A stretch of 64,000 bases of DNA from Gemmatimonadota bacterium (GTDB lineage Bacteria > Gemmatimonadota > Gemmatimonadetes > Gemmatimonadales > GWC2-71-9), in the NCBI GenBank assembly GCA_003222115.1, contig QHUL01000065.1:43270-107269 (forward strand). The letters are read 5' to 3'. The notes beneath the pieces are model-generated. The model was not told the DNA's origin. It did no database searches and was given only the letters and a program-made list of their open reading frames with translations. How positions within the stretch are numbered: position 1 is the stretch's first letter; every line of letters begins with the position of its first letter. Below are positions 8,609-16,433 of the stretch, piece after piece. The position numbers and the translations under genes are program-made.

Positions 8609-9856
8609 GTGACGAAGGTCTGGGATGCGGTCGTTGTGGGTGCGGGCCCCGCGGGGTCGGCGACGGCCGCGCACCTCGCCCGCGCCGGTCTCGACGTCCT
8701 GCTCGTCGACCGCAGCCGCTTTCCGCGCGACAAGCCCTGCTCTGAGTACCTCTCCCCGGGCGCCACGCCCCTCTTGGAACGCCTCGGCGTCGCCGACGAC
8801 GTGGAGCGCTCCGCGCACGCCAAGCTCGCCGGGATGAAGGTGGTCTCGCCTGGCGGGGCCGTGATGTGCGGCCATTTCGCCGCCGCCCACCCCTACCCGA
8901 GCCCGCGACCGTACAGCTACGCCCTCCCGCGCACCACGCTGGACGGCATCCTGGTGCGCGCCGCCGCGCGGGCGGGAGCGACCCTGCGCGAGGGTGTCGC
9001 GGTCGCGGACCTGAGCCGCGACGCTCGAGCGGTGAGCGGCGTGGTGGCGCGGACGGAAAGCGGGATGCGGGAAGCGGTACGGGCGCGGGTGGTGATCGGC
9101 GCCGACGGGCTGCGCTCGGTCGTGGCGCGGAGACTCGGCCTGCGCTGCACGTCGCCGCCGCGGCGCATCGCGTTCACCGCGCATGTCGCGGACGTCCGGG
9201 GAGTGGACGGGATGGGCGAGCTGCATGTGGGCCGCTCGGGCTACGTGGGGATGGGGCCGATCGGCGGGGGCGTGACCACGGTGGCGCTGGTCCTGCCCCT
9301 CGCCCGGGTGCGCGCGGGCGAGCGGTGGTGGGGACGAGGGCGGGGGCGGGATTCTCGCACCGCGTGGTTCGCGGAGCTGGAACGGTTCCCCGGGCTACGC
9401 GGTCGCTTCGATCCGCGCCGCCTGGTGCGGGAGGTGCTCGTGACCGGGCCGTTCGCCCAATGGTCGCGCGCGTCGGTCGCCGACGAGGGGGGGGCGCTAC
9501 TCGTCGGTGATGCGGCGGACTTCTTCGACCCCTTCACGGGCCAGGGCATCTACAGCGCGCTGCGCGGCGCGGAGCTGGCGGCGGACACGGTCGCGGCGGC
9601 GCTCCGGCACGGCGGTCCGGTGGGGCGCGGGGCGCTCGCGCCGTACCGCCGGGCACGCCGCGCCGCGTTCGCGGGAAAGTGGGTGCTGGAGCGGCTGATC
9701 GGGCTGGGGGTCGGCTGGCCGGCGCTCACCGAGCGGGTCGTTGCGCGGCTGGCGCGGCGTCCCGACCTCGCGGATCTTTTGGTGGGGGCGACGGGCAACT
9801 TCGTTCCGGCGCGCGCGGCGCTCGCCCCCGGCGTGCTCGCGCGACTGCTCTGGTGA
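8609..9856 (+). CDS. FAD-dependent oxidoreductase, geranylgeranyl reductase family
   Basis: 415-aa flavoprotein of the COG0644 type. Rossmann FAD motif VVVGAGPAGSATAAHLARAG starts at about residue 7. The acidic end of strand 2 is followed by DRSRFPRDKPCSEYLSPG, and the second FAD motif GDAADFFDPFTGQGIYSAL lies near residue 300. Members reduce prenyl double bonds or hydroxylate aromatic rings and polyketides. I chose GTG 8609 because the open frame upstream overlaps the DUF92 gene and the FAD motif begins seven residues in. It leads a tight run: flavin reductase (2-bp gap), methyltransferase, SRPBCC, FabF. In that setting a ring-modifying or isoprenoid-saturating role is plausible. Confidence 0.82.
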   Translation: MTKVWDAVVVGAGPAGSATAAHLARAGLDVLLVDRSRFPRDKPCSEYLSPGATPLLERLGVADDVERSAHAKLAGMKVVSPGGAVMCGHFAAAHPYPSPRPYSYALPRTTLDGILVRAAARAGATLREGVAVADLSRDARAVSGVVARTESGMREAVRARVVIGADGLRSVVARRLGLRCTSPPRRIAFTAHVADVRGVDGMGELHVGRSGYVGMGPIGGGVTTVALVLPLARVRAGERWWGRGRGRDSRTAWFAELERFPGLRGRFDPRRLVREVLVTGPFAQWSRASVADEGGALLVGDAADFFDPFTGQGIYSALRGAELAADTVAAALRHGGPVGRGALAPYRRARRAAFAGKWVLERLIGLGVGWPALTERVVARLARRPDLADLLVGATGNFVPARAALAPGVLARLLW

Positions 9857-9858
9857 CC

Positions 9859-10341
9859 ATGCACGGTGTCGACCCCGCGCTGTTCCGCCAGCTCCTGGGA
9901 CGGTTCGCGACGGGCGTGACGGTTGTCACCACCCGCGGCGCACACGGCCGCCCGATCGGCATGACGGCGAGCTCGGTGGCTTCAGTCTCGCTCCACCCGC
10001 CGCTCCTCCTCGTTTCCGTCGACCGACAAAACGACATGTACGCGGCGCTGCAGACGGCGACCCGCTTCGTGGTCAACGTACTCGCCGCCGACCAGGAGCA
10101 CATCTCCCGCCGGTTCGCCTCGGAGGACCCGGACCGCTTCGACGGCATCGGCTACCAGGAGAACCGGCACGGCATCGCCGTCCTGGACGGCGTGCTGGCG
10201 AGCATCGAGTGCGAGAAGCAGGCCGAGGCCGCGGGTGGAGACCACACGGTCTTCTTCGGACTCGTCACGGGCGGCAGCGTCACCGACCGGCCGCCCCTGC
10301 TCTACTACCGCGGCGGCTACGCGAACCTGCAGGGCGGATGA
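9859..10341 (+). CDS. Flavin reductase-like FMN-binding protein
   Basis: 160-aa protein of the HpaC/RutF flavin reductase family: FRQLLGRFATGVTVVTT at the N-terminus, GMTASSVASVSLHPPLLLVS in the FMN site and the C-terminal PLLYYRGGYANL. Such proteins supply reduced flavin to a two-component monooxygenase or act as FMN oxidoreductases. ATG 9859 follows the FAD-protein stop by 2 bp and its stop overlaps the methyltransferase start (ATGA). This arrangement suggests it hands reduced flavin to an enzyme of this cluster. Confidence 0.87.
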   Translation: MHGVDPALFRQLLGRFATGVTVVTTRGAHGRPIGMTASSVASVSLHPPLLLVSVDRQNDMYAALQTATRFVVNVLAADQEHISRRFASEDPDRFDGIGYQENRHGIAVLDGVLASIECEKQAEAAGGDHTVFFGLVTGGSVTDRPPLLYYRGGYANLQGG

Positions 10342-11066
10342 TCGGGGCCGAGCTGCTCGACGATCCGCACGCCGAGCCGGCCGCCGTGCGGGCGCAGCTT
10401 GCCGACATCGCGCGCCTCAACCGGCTGTTCGGGGGGACGCGGGCGATCGTCGATGGGCTGGAGCCGTTCTTCCAAGCGGGAACGGGGGAAGGGGGAAGGG
10501 GGAAGGGTCCTGAACGGTGGACCTTGCTGGATGTCGGCACGGGCGGCGGCGACATCCCCTGCGCCGCGGCCACGTGCGCCAGGCGACACGGAATCGCGCT
10601 CTCCCTCGTCGGCATCGAGCGGATTCCCGCAGCCGCCCGGCTGGCCCGGGCGGCGGGCCTCACGGCGGTGCTCGCCGACGGCGGCGCCCTGCCGCTCGGC
10701 CCCGGCACGGTGGACGTCGTGATCGCGAGCCAGGTGCTGCACCATCTGCCACGCGAGCTGGCCGTGCGGTGGATCGCGAGCTTCGACCGCGTGGCGCGGC
10801 GGGCGGTAGTCCTGGCCGACCTGCGGCGCTCGCGCCTCGCGATGGCGGGGGTCTGGATGGCGTCGTTGGGTCTCGGGTTCCGCCGCCAGACGCGCCACGA
10901 CGCCGTGCTGTCGCTGCGGCGCGGGTACACGCGCCGCGAGTTCAACGCGATGCTGACCAGTGCCGGCGTCCCCGCGGTGGCGCAGTACCGGCCGGGGTGT
11001 CGGATTGTTGCGGCATGGGCGCCGATAGACATCAGACGCCAGTCGCTCCTGAACACTGACGTCTGA
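10338..11066 (+). CDS. Class I SAM-dependent methyltransferase
   Basis: 242-aa methyltransferase with SAM motif I LLDVGTGGGDIPCA at about residue 66, an acidic post-II residue and the motif IV/V stretch ASQVLHHLP. The N-terminal DDPHAEPAAVRAQLADIARL resembles methyltransferases found beside type III polyketide synthases. A (GGGGGAA)n heptamer repeat at 10484-10507 is translated as GEGGRGKGPE in a loop before motif I. The last ~13 residues and the stop codon come from a palindromic repeat at 11027-11071, so the native C-terminus has probably been replaced. ATG 10338 overlaps the flavin reductase stop. O- or C-methylation of a polyketide or quinone is inferred from neighbours. Confidence 0.82.
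   Translation: MIGAELLDDPHAEPAAVRAQLADIARLNRLFGGTRAIVDGLEPFFQAGTGEGGRGKGPERWTLLDVGTGGGDIPCAAATCARRHGIALSLVGIERIPAAARLARAAGLTAVLADGGALPLGPGTVDVVIASQVLHHLPRELAVRWIASFDRVARRAVVLADLRRSRLAMAGVWMASLGLGFRRQTRHDAVLSLRRGYTRREFNAMLTSAGVPAVAQYRPGCRIVAAWAPIDIRRQSLLNTDV
10484..10507. repeat. (GGGGGAA)n heptamer tandem repeat inside a coding sequence
   Basis: Three full GGGGGAA units plus GGG, in frame inside the methyltransferase gene. Translated as a Gly/Glu/Arg/Lys loop nearly identical to that in the M24 peptidase. Confidence 0.8.
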
Positions 11067-11085
11067 TGTCTGACGTCTGAGGTCT
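11027..11085. repeat. TCTGATG-type palindromic repeat at the methyltransferase 3' end
   Basis: Left arm AGACATCAGACG(CC)AGT and right arm ACT(G)ACGTCTGATGTCT pair across an ~11-nt spacer, then the right-arm word repeats (TGACGTCTGAGGTCT). It contains the methyltransferase stop codon. Closely related to the element at 13626-13664. Confidence 0.75.
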
Positions 11086-11089
11086 TGGA

Positions 11090-11545
11090 ATGCGCACCCT
11101 CGATCAGACCACGATCCGCGCTCCCGTGGAGCGAGCCTTCGAAGCGGCGTCGCAGGTCGAGCGCTGGCCGGAGATCCTGCCGCACTATCGCTGGGTGCGG
11201 TTCCTCGAGCGCCGGGAGAGCGGTGGCATGGTGGAGATGGCCGCCTGGCGCCCGTTCGGCCCCCTGCGCTACCCCACCTGGTGGGTCTCCGAGATGACCG
11301 TGGACCCGCGCGGGCGGGAAATCCGCTACCGGCACGTGCGGGGTATCACACGAGGCATGAACGTCGCGTGGCGATTCGCCCCGGTGGACGGGGGAGTGAC
11401 GGTGACCATCGTGCACGAGTGGCACGGCCCCGCGTGGCCGCTGATCGGCCCGCCCGCGGCGGGTCTCGTGATCGGCCCCGTGTTCATCCACGGCATCGCC
11501 GCGCGCACCCTCGCGGGGATCAAACGATACGTGGAGCGTACATGA
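11090..11545 (+). CDS. SRPBCC (START-like) cyclase/dehydrase-family protein
   Basis: 151-aa helix-grip-fold protein. The opening RTLDQTTIRAPVERAFEAAS and WPEILPHYRWVRFLER are typical of the polyketide cyclase/dehydrase (Coq10-like) branch of SRPBCC proteins. The C-terminal long helix is AARTLAGIKRYVE. These domains bind aromatic or isoprenoid ligands and either cyclise polyketides or chaperone quinones. Position between a methyltransferase and a FabF-type ketosynthase favours a biosynthetic cyclase or carrier role. ATG 11090 lies 23 bp after the methyltransferase stop; a hairpin-forming repeat separates it from fabF. Confidence 0.78.
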   Translation: MRTLDQTTIRAPVERAFEAASQVERWPEILPHYRWVRFLERRESGGMVEMAAWRPFGPLRYPTWWVSEMTVDPRGREIRYRHVRGITRGMNVAWRFAPVDGGVTVTIVHEWHGPAWPLIGPPAAGLVIGPVFIHGIAARTLAGIKRYVERT

Positions 11546-11557
11546 TGCCGCTCGAAC

Positions 11558-11640
11558 GAGTGCGGAATGCGGAATGCGGAATGCGGAGTAGCAAGGCGGG
11601 CGTTCGATTCCGCACTCCGCACTCCGCACTCCGCATTCGC
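11558..11640. repeat. GGAATGC-type tandem repeat forming a long hairpin
   Basis: Left arm GTGCGGAATGCGGAATGC and further units with period 7; right arm is the complement-type TTCCGCACTCCGCACTCC, allowing G-U pairs. The ~30-bp stem lies between the SRPBCC gene and fabF and could end or pause transcription. Confidence 0.75.
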
Positions 11641-11648
11641 GGTGGGGG

Positions 11649-12896
11649 GTGGCTGTGAGGAATGGTCGGCGCGTCGTCATCACGGGGGTGGGAGCCGTGA
11701 CGCCCATCGGGACCGCCGCGGACGGGCTGTGGGCGGGCCTCGTGGCACGGCGCTCCGCCGTGCGCGCGGTGACGCGCTTCGATCCCACGCCCTTCCGGAG
11801 CCGCATCGCGGCGGAGATCCCCGACTTCCGGCCCCAGGACCACCTCGAGGCGAAGCGCGCCAAGCGGCTCGACCGCTTCTCGCAGCTCGCCGTCACCAGT
11901 GCGCGGTTCGCGCTCGCGGACGCCGAGCTCGCTCCCGCCCGCGAGGACTGCGACCGCGTCGGTGCGATGATGGGCTCGGCGCTGGGCGGGGTGGCCTTCG
12001 CGGAGGCGCAGGTCGGCGGCTTCCTGAAGGCGGGGCCGCGCGGGCTCGATCCCGCGCTCGCGCTCGCCGTGTTCCCGGGCGCGGCGAGCTGCAACATCGC
12101 GATCGAGTTCGGCTTCACCGGCCCCAACTCGACCAACGCGATGAGCTGTGCCTCGGGGACGATCGCGGTGGGCGACGCGTTCCACGCGATCCGCGAGGCC
12201 CGCGCCGACGTGATGCTCGCGGGTGGCGCCGAGGCGCCGCTCGCCCCGATGACCTACGCGGCGTTCAGCGTGATCCGCGCCATGAGCACGCGCAACGACG
12301 ACCCCGAGCACGCCTCGCGACCGTTCGACGCGGGCCGCGACGGCTTCGTGATGGGGGAGGGGGCGGCCGTCCTGGTACTGGAAGAACGGACCCGCGCCCT
12401 GGCGCGTGGCGCGAAGATCTACGGCGAGGTCGTGGGCTACGGCTTCACCAACGACGCATATCACATGACCGCGCCGCGCCCCGACGGCCGCCAGGCAGCG
12501 CGAGCCATGCGGCTCGCGCTCGCGGACGCCGCGGTGGCGCCGACGGAGGTCGGCTACGTGAACGCCCACGGATCCTCCACTCCCCTCAACGACACCACGG
12601 AGACGACCGCCCTGAAGCAGGTGTTCGGGGAGCACGCCTATCGGCTCACGGTGAGCGGCACCAAGGGCTACTACGGGCACGCCCTTGGCGCGAGCGGGGC
12701 GATCGAGGCCGCGATCTGCGCGCTGGCGATGGAGCGCCGCTGGCTGCCACCCACCCTCAACCTCGAGCGCCCCGATCCCGCGTGTGACCTCGATTGCCTG
12801 CCGCGCGAAGGTCGCGCGGCGGCGCCCGACGTCGTCGTCTCCAACTCCTTCGGCTTCGGCGGCATCAACGCCACACTGGTGTTGCGGCGCCCCTAG
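11649..12896 (+). CDS. Beta-ketoacyl-ACP synthase II (FabF-type)
   Basis: 415-aa thiolase-fold ketosynthase that condenses malonyl-ACP with an acyl chain. The catalytic triad is intact: Cys in AMSCASGTIAVG (about residue 165), His in VNAHGSSTPLNDTTET (about 304) and His in KGYYGHALGASGAIEA (about 341). Either GTG 11649 or GTG 11655 can start; a purine-rich GGTGGGGGG lies just upstream. It stands apart from the usual fab operon (no fabD, fabG or acpP nearby) and follows FAD oxidoreductase, methyltransferase and SRPBCC genes. So it may be a dedicated ketosynthase for a secondary lipid or polyketide rather than the housekeeping FabF. A partner ACP or chain-length factor is not in the window. Confidence 0.9.
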   Translation: MAVRNGRRVVITGVGAVTPIGTAADGLWAGLVARRSAVRAVTRFDPTPFRSRIAAEIPDFRPQDHLEAKRAKRLDRFSQLAVTSARFALADAELAPAREDCDRVGAMMGSALGGVAFAEAQVGGFLKAGPRGLDPALALAVFPGAASCNIAIEFGFTGPNSTNAMSCASGTIAVGDAFHAIREARADVMLAGGAEAPLAPMTYAAFSVIRAMSTRNDDPEHASRPFDAGRDGFVMGEGAAVLVLEERTRALARGAKIYGEVVGYGFTNDAYHMTAPRPDGRQAARAMRLALADAAVAPTEVGYVNAHGSSTPLNDTTETTALKQVFGEHAYRLTVSGTKGYYGHALGASGAIEAAICALAMERRWLPPTLNLERPDPACDLDCLPREGRAAAPDVVVSNSFGFGGINATLVLRRP

Positions 12897-12941
12897 CATC
12901 ACGCCTAGATTGGCGCCGCCCCTCACCGTCGAGGATCGACC

Positions 12942-13622
12942 GTGATACCCAGGACGCTGCGGCCGCTCGCGGCCGAGTTCGTCGGGACGGCGTTGTTCGT
13001 GTTCCTAGGCGCGGGCAGCGTCGTGATGAACGCCCACACGGCGGGGGCGCTCGGCGCCACGGGCATCGCGCTGGCGCACGGCGTCGGCTTGGCGATCGCA
13101 GTCTCGATGACGATGAACATCTCGGGCGGGCACCTCAATCCGGCCGTCACGGCCGGACTCTGGGTGGCCGACAAGGTGGACGGCCGCACCGCCCTGAGCT
13201 ACGTCGGGGCGCAGCTCGTGGGCGCCCTCGTCGGCGCGGCACTGGTGAAGGGGCTACTCCCGCTAGCCGCCGTGCGCGTGACCCTCGCCGGCGCCCCCAA
13301 GCTCGCCGACACGGTCACCTTCATGCAGGGCATCTGGATCGAGGCGCTGCTGACGTTCTTCCTCGTGAGCGCGGTGTTCGGGACGGCGGTGTCGCCGGAA
13401 GCCCCGAAGATCGGCGGCTTTGGCATCGGCCTCGCGGTCTTCGTCGATGCTCTGGTGGGCGGCGGCCTCACCGGCGCCGCTATGAATCCCGCCCGCGCCT
13501 TCGGGCCGGCGATCATCAGCGCGGACGTGCACGGGCAGGCCGTGTGGTGGATCGGGCCGCTCCTGGGCGCCGCGGCAGCGGGTTGGCTGTGGCGGACGGT
13601 ATTGCTGCCGAAACAACGCTGA
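12942..13622 (+). CDS. MIP-family aquaporin/glycerol channel
   Basis: 226-aa six-helix channel with both NPA boxes: SGGHLNPAVT (about residue 67) and AAMNPARAFGP (about residue 185). AEFVGTALFVFLGAGSV is the classic first helix. The spacing and the short loop E favour a water-selective AqpZ-like channel, though selectivity-filter residues were not checked by alignment. GTG 12942 is 45 bp beyond the fabF stop, so the two may be co-transcribed. Its stop abuts a palindrome shared with the convergent hemB. Confidence 0.9.
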   Translation: MIPRTLRPLAAEFVGTALFVFLGAGSVVMNAHTAGALGATGIALAHGVGLAIAVSMTMNISGGHLNPAVTAGLWVADKVDGRTALSYVGAQLVGALVGAALVKGLLPLAAVRVTLAGAPKLADTVTFMQGIWIEALLTFFLVSAVFGTAVSPEAPKIGGFGIGLAVFVDALVGGGLTGAAMNPARAFGPAIISADVHGQAVWWIGPLLGAAAAGWLWRTVLLPKQR

Positions 13623-13625
13623 GGT

Positions 13626-13664
13626 CTGATGTCTGATGTCTAGACGTCAGACGTCAGACATCAG
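13626..13664. repeat. TCTGATG-type palindrome between aquaporin and hemB
   Basis: Arms TCTGATGTCTGATGTCT and AGACGTCAGACATCAGA pair with one G-U mismatch. The element fills the gap between two convergent genes and includes the hemB stop codon. It is the same family as the repeat at 11027-11085 and is placed to act as a bidirectional terminator. Confidence 0.8.
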
Positions 13665-14632
13665 AGCAGTTCTGCCGCAGTAGGGGCAAAGTAGCTGAGG
13701 ATGATGTCCGCCCCCGCGCGCCGGATCGCGTGCAGCGTCTCCCACATCGCCCGGCACTCGTCGAGCATATTGCGCTGCGCTGCGGCCTTGATCATGGCGT
13801 ACTCTCCGCTGACCTGATACGCCGCGAGCGGCGAGCCGAACTCCTGCTTGGCGCGGCGGATCAAGTCCAGGCAGGGGAGCGCCGGCTTCACCAGGATGAT
13901 GTCCGCGCCCTCGTCCACGTCGAGCCGGATCTCCTTCATGGCCTCGTCGGCGTTCGTGCTCTGCATCTGATACGACTGGCGGTCCCCGAAATGCGGCGCC
14001 GAGCCCGCCGCCTCGCGGAACGGCCCGTAGAAGGCCGAGGCCATCTTCGCCGCGTACGACATGATCGGCACGCGCGCGAGCCCGGCGGCGTCGAGCGCCG
14101 TGCGGATCCCCGCCACGCGGCCGTCCATCATGTCGCTCGGCGCGACGACGTCCACGCCCGCGCGCGCCTGCGACACCGCGACCTTGGCGAGCAGGTACAC
14201 GGAGGCGTCGTTCTCGACCTCGCCGTCCTGCACGACGCCGCAATGCCCGTGGTCGGTGTACTCGCAGAGGCACACGTCCCCGATCACGAGCAGCTGGGGG
14301 ACGGCCCGCTTGAGCGCGCGCGCCGCCCGCTGCACGATCCCCTGCTCGTCGTACGCCTCCGAGCCGGTCGCATCCTTCGCCTGCGGGATCCCGAACAGGA
14401 TCACCCCGCCCAGGCCGAGCTGCTGCGCGCGCTCGGCGTCCTTCACGAGCTCGTCCACCGACGTGTGGTAGACGCCCGGCAGGGCGGCGATCTCGCGGCG
14501 CACCCCCTCGCCGTGGACGGCGAACAACGGCCACACGAGCTGCGAGGGGACGAGGTGCGTCTCCTGCACCAGCCGCCGCAGCGCGGGCGTGCGCCGCAGC
14601 CGGCGCATCCGGCGGATCGGGAACTGAGTCAT
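13661..14632 (-). CDS. hemB: Porphobilinogen synthase (delta-aminolevulinic acid dehydratase)
   Basis: 323-aa enzyme that condenses two 5-aminolevulinate molecules to porphobilinogen in the cytoplasm. Zinc-type Cys motif [14 protein letters not shown] is near residue 119. The first Schiff-base Lys is in [18 protein letters not shown] (near 194) and the second in [13 protein letters not shown] (near 248), followed by [15 protein letters not shown]. Length matches the family. ATG 14632 overlaps the hemC TGA by 4 bp, so hemD-hemC-hemB form one translationally coupled operon. Confidence 0.97.
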   Translation of the reverse strand: MTQFPIRRMRRLRRTPALRRLVQETHLVPSQLVWPLFAVHGEGVRREIAALPGVYHTSVDELVKDAERAQQLGLGGVILFGIPQAKDATGSEAYDEQGIVQRAARALKRAVPQLLVIGDVCLCEYTDHGHCGVVQDGEVENDASVYLLAKVAVSQARAGVDVVAPSDMMDGRVAGIRTALDAAGLARVPIMSYAAKMASAFYGPFREAAGSAPHFGDRQSYQMQSTNADEAMKEIRLDVDEGADIILVKPALPCLDLIRRAKQEFGSPLAAYQVSGEYAMIKAAAQRNMLDECRAMWETLHAIRRAGADIILSYFAPTAAELL

Positions 14633-15561
14633 CGGGCCAGTAACTCTAGCGCGCCCTGCGCTCCGAGCAAGTCCGCCACGGCCACGCCGGCCGCCGCGGG
14701 ATCGGCGGGATCGACGTCCGCCGACGCGGTGATCTGGACGGCGCCATCGCGCGCCGTGACGCGGCCATACAGCCTGTCCATCCCCCTTCTCCCTTCGCCG
14801 TTCCCCGCGTAGGCGGCGACGGGGGCCTGACACCCGCCGCCGAGTGCGGCCAACACGCTGCGTTCGGCCGCCACCTGGCGCGCGCTTGCGGCATGCTCGA
14901 GCGGGGCGAGCGCGCCCCGGGTCGCGCGATCGTCGGCACGCACCTCGAGGCCCAGCGCTCCCTGACCGGGCGCCGGCATGATCTCGAGGGGGTCGAGCGT
15001 TACGGCGACCATGGCGGCGAGGCCGAGACGCTCGAGCCCGGCGCGCGCCAGCAGCGCCGCGTCGAGTGCGCCGTCACCGCCCTCCTTCACCTGGCGCACT
15101 CGCGTCGGCACGTTGCCGCGGAGCGGCAGCACCGCGACGTCCGGCCGGAGGTGGCGCAGCTGCGCGACCCGCCGCAGGCTCGACGTGCCGACGCGCGCCG
15201 CGGGCGGCAGTCCGGCGAGCGACGTCACCCCGGGCTGGCGGGTCACCAGCACATCGCGCGGGTCCCCGCGCTCGGGAACCGCGGCGAGCGCGAGGCCGGG
15301 GGCGAGACGGGTTGGCAGGTCCTTGAGCGAATGCACCGCCACGTCGATCCGCCGCTCGAGCAGGGCCTCCTCGATCTCCTTCGTGAAGAACCCCTTCCCT
15401 TCGAGCTCGTGCAGGGGGCGGTCCACCTCGGCGTCGCCGCGCGTCTTGATGACCACGATCTCCGCCGCCACCCCCCGTTCGGCGAGCCGCTCGCGCACCC
15501 AATCCGCCTGCCACCGCGCGAGCTTGCTGCCACGCGTCCCGAGCTTCAGGATGCCACTCAC
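14629..15561 (-). CDS. hemC: Porphobilinogen deaminase (hydroxymethylbilane synthase)
   Basis: 310-aa enzyme that polymerises four porphobilinogen units to hydroxymethylbilane. The N-terminal [18 protein letters not shown], the catalytic Asp in VHSLKDLPT, and [11 protein letters not shown] are all present. Cys ~243 in [12 protein letters not shown] carries the dipyrromethane cofactor. GTG 15561 overlaps the hemD stop (GTGA). Just after the cofactor loop a partial CCCCCTT/CCCTT repeat (14782-14796) is translated as NGEGRRGMD, similar to the insertions in two other genes of this window. Confidence 0.96.
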   Translation of the reverse strand: MSGILKLGTRGSKLARWQADWVRERLAERGVAAEIVVIKTRGDAEVDRPLHELEGKGFFTKEIEEALLERRIDVAVHSLKDLPTRLAPGLALAAVPERGDPRDVLVTRQPGVTSLAGLPPAARVGTSSLRRVAQLRHLRPDVAVLPLRGNVPTRVRQVKEGGDGALDAALLARAGLERLGLAAMVAVTLDPLEIMPAPGQGALGLEVRADDRATRGALAPLEHAASARQVAAERSVLAALGGGCQAPVAAYAGNGEGRRGMDRLYGRVTARDGAVQITASADVDPADPAAAGVAVADLLGAQGALELLAR

Positions 15562-16391
15562 CCTTCCCTCCGACCGCCAGGGAGTCCTTTAGGGTTCCCC
15601 CCTCCCCCTTCCCCGTAGTATCGCGCGAGCGCGTCCACCAGGCCCGGGACGGTGTACTCGGTCGCCTCGACCTCCACCCGCAGGCCGAGCTCCCGTGCAG
15701 TGGCGGCCGTCACCGGCCCGATGACCGCCGCCACGAAGCGGCCCGACGTGGCCGCGGCGCGGCCGACCTGGTCCACGAAGTGGCGCACGGTCGAGGAGGA
15801 CGTGAACGTGACCACGTCGCACCGCCCGGCGAGGATCTCCCCGGCGAGGGGCGGCCCATCGCCCGTCACGGGCACGGTGCGGTACACGGGGATCACGTCG
15901 ACGACGGCACCGCGTGCCCGCAGGCCATCCGGCAGCGCGTCCCGGGCCTCGAGCGCGCGCGGCAAGAGGATGCGGGCCCCCGCGAGCTCGTCCACGCGGG
16001 CCAGGGCCACGATCACCGCTTCCGCGACGTAGCGCTCGGGCACGAGGGCGGGAGGCACGCCCCGGCGCGCGAGCGCCGCGGCCGTCGCCGGCCCGATGGC
16101 CGCGATCGCGGCGCGGCCGAGCGACCGGGGTTCGAACCCCCATGACGGCAGGCGGTCGAACACGATGTCCACGGTGTTGCGGCTGGTGAAGACGATCCAG
16201 CGATAGCGGGAGAGATCGGCCAGCGCGGCGCCCATGGGCGCGAGGTCGGCGAGCGGCTCGATGCGAATGCTCGGCGCCGTGATCACTTCCGCGCCGAGCT
16301 GCTGCAACGCGCGGACGAGGTCGCCCGCCTGCTCGCGCGCGCGCGTCACCACGATCCGGCGCCCCGCGAGCGACCGGGACTCTCGTGCCAT
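15558..16391 (-). CDS. hemD: Uroporphyrinogen-III synthase
   Basis: 277-aa protein with the two-lobed HemD fold: GRRIVVTRAREQAGDLVRAL at the start, VFTSRNTVDIVFDRL at the end of lobe one, and DVVTFTSSSTVRHFVDQV then VAAVIGPVTAATARELGL in lobe two. It cyclises hydroxymethylbilane with D-ring inversion. HemD is poorly conserved, but operon position before hemC and hemB supports the call. ATG 16391 diverges from the TPR gene. The last ~20 residues (GEGGGGNPKGLPGG) come from a C-rich repeat at 15595-15614 and look added. A perfect GGGGTTCGAACCCC palindrome lies at 16127-16140 inside the frame. Confidence 0.9.
   Translation of the reverse strand: MARESRSLAGRRIVVTRAREQAGDLVRALQQLGAEVITAPSIRIEPLADLAPMGAALADLSRYRWIVFTSRNTVDIVFDRLPSWGFEPRSLGRAAIAAIGPATAAALARRGVPPALVPERYVAEAVIVALARVDELAGARILLPRALEARDALPDGLRARGAVVDVIPVYRTVPVTGDGPPLAGEILAGRCDVVTFTSSSTVRHFVDQVGRAAATSGRFVAAVIGPVTAATARELGLRVEVEATEYTVPGLVDALARYYGEGGGGNPKGLPGGRREG
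16127..16140. repeat. Perfect 14-bp palindrome inside hemD
   Basis: GGGGTTCGAACCCC, read on the coding strand as GFEPR. It resembles a tRNA T-arm but has no tRNA around it; it groups with other coding palindromes in the window. Confidence 0.55.
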
Positions 16392-16433
16392 ACCGGATTG
16401 CAATCTCATCGGCCGGAGAACCATTATCAAGCA

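Noticed and set aside
16121..16145. tRNA T-arm-like sequence GGGGTTCGAACCCC
   Set aside because: It is a perfect palindrome within hemD and no acceptor stem, anticodon arm or CCA-type end can be folded around it.
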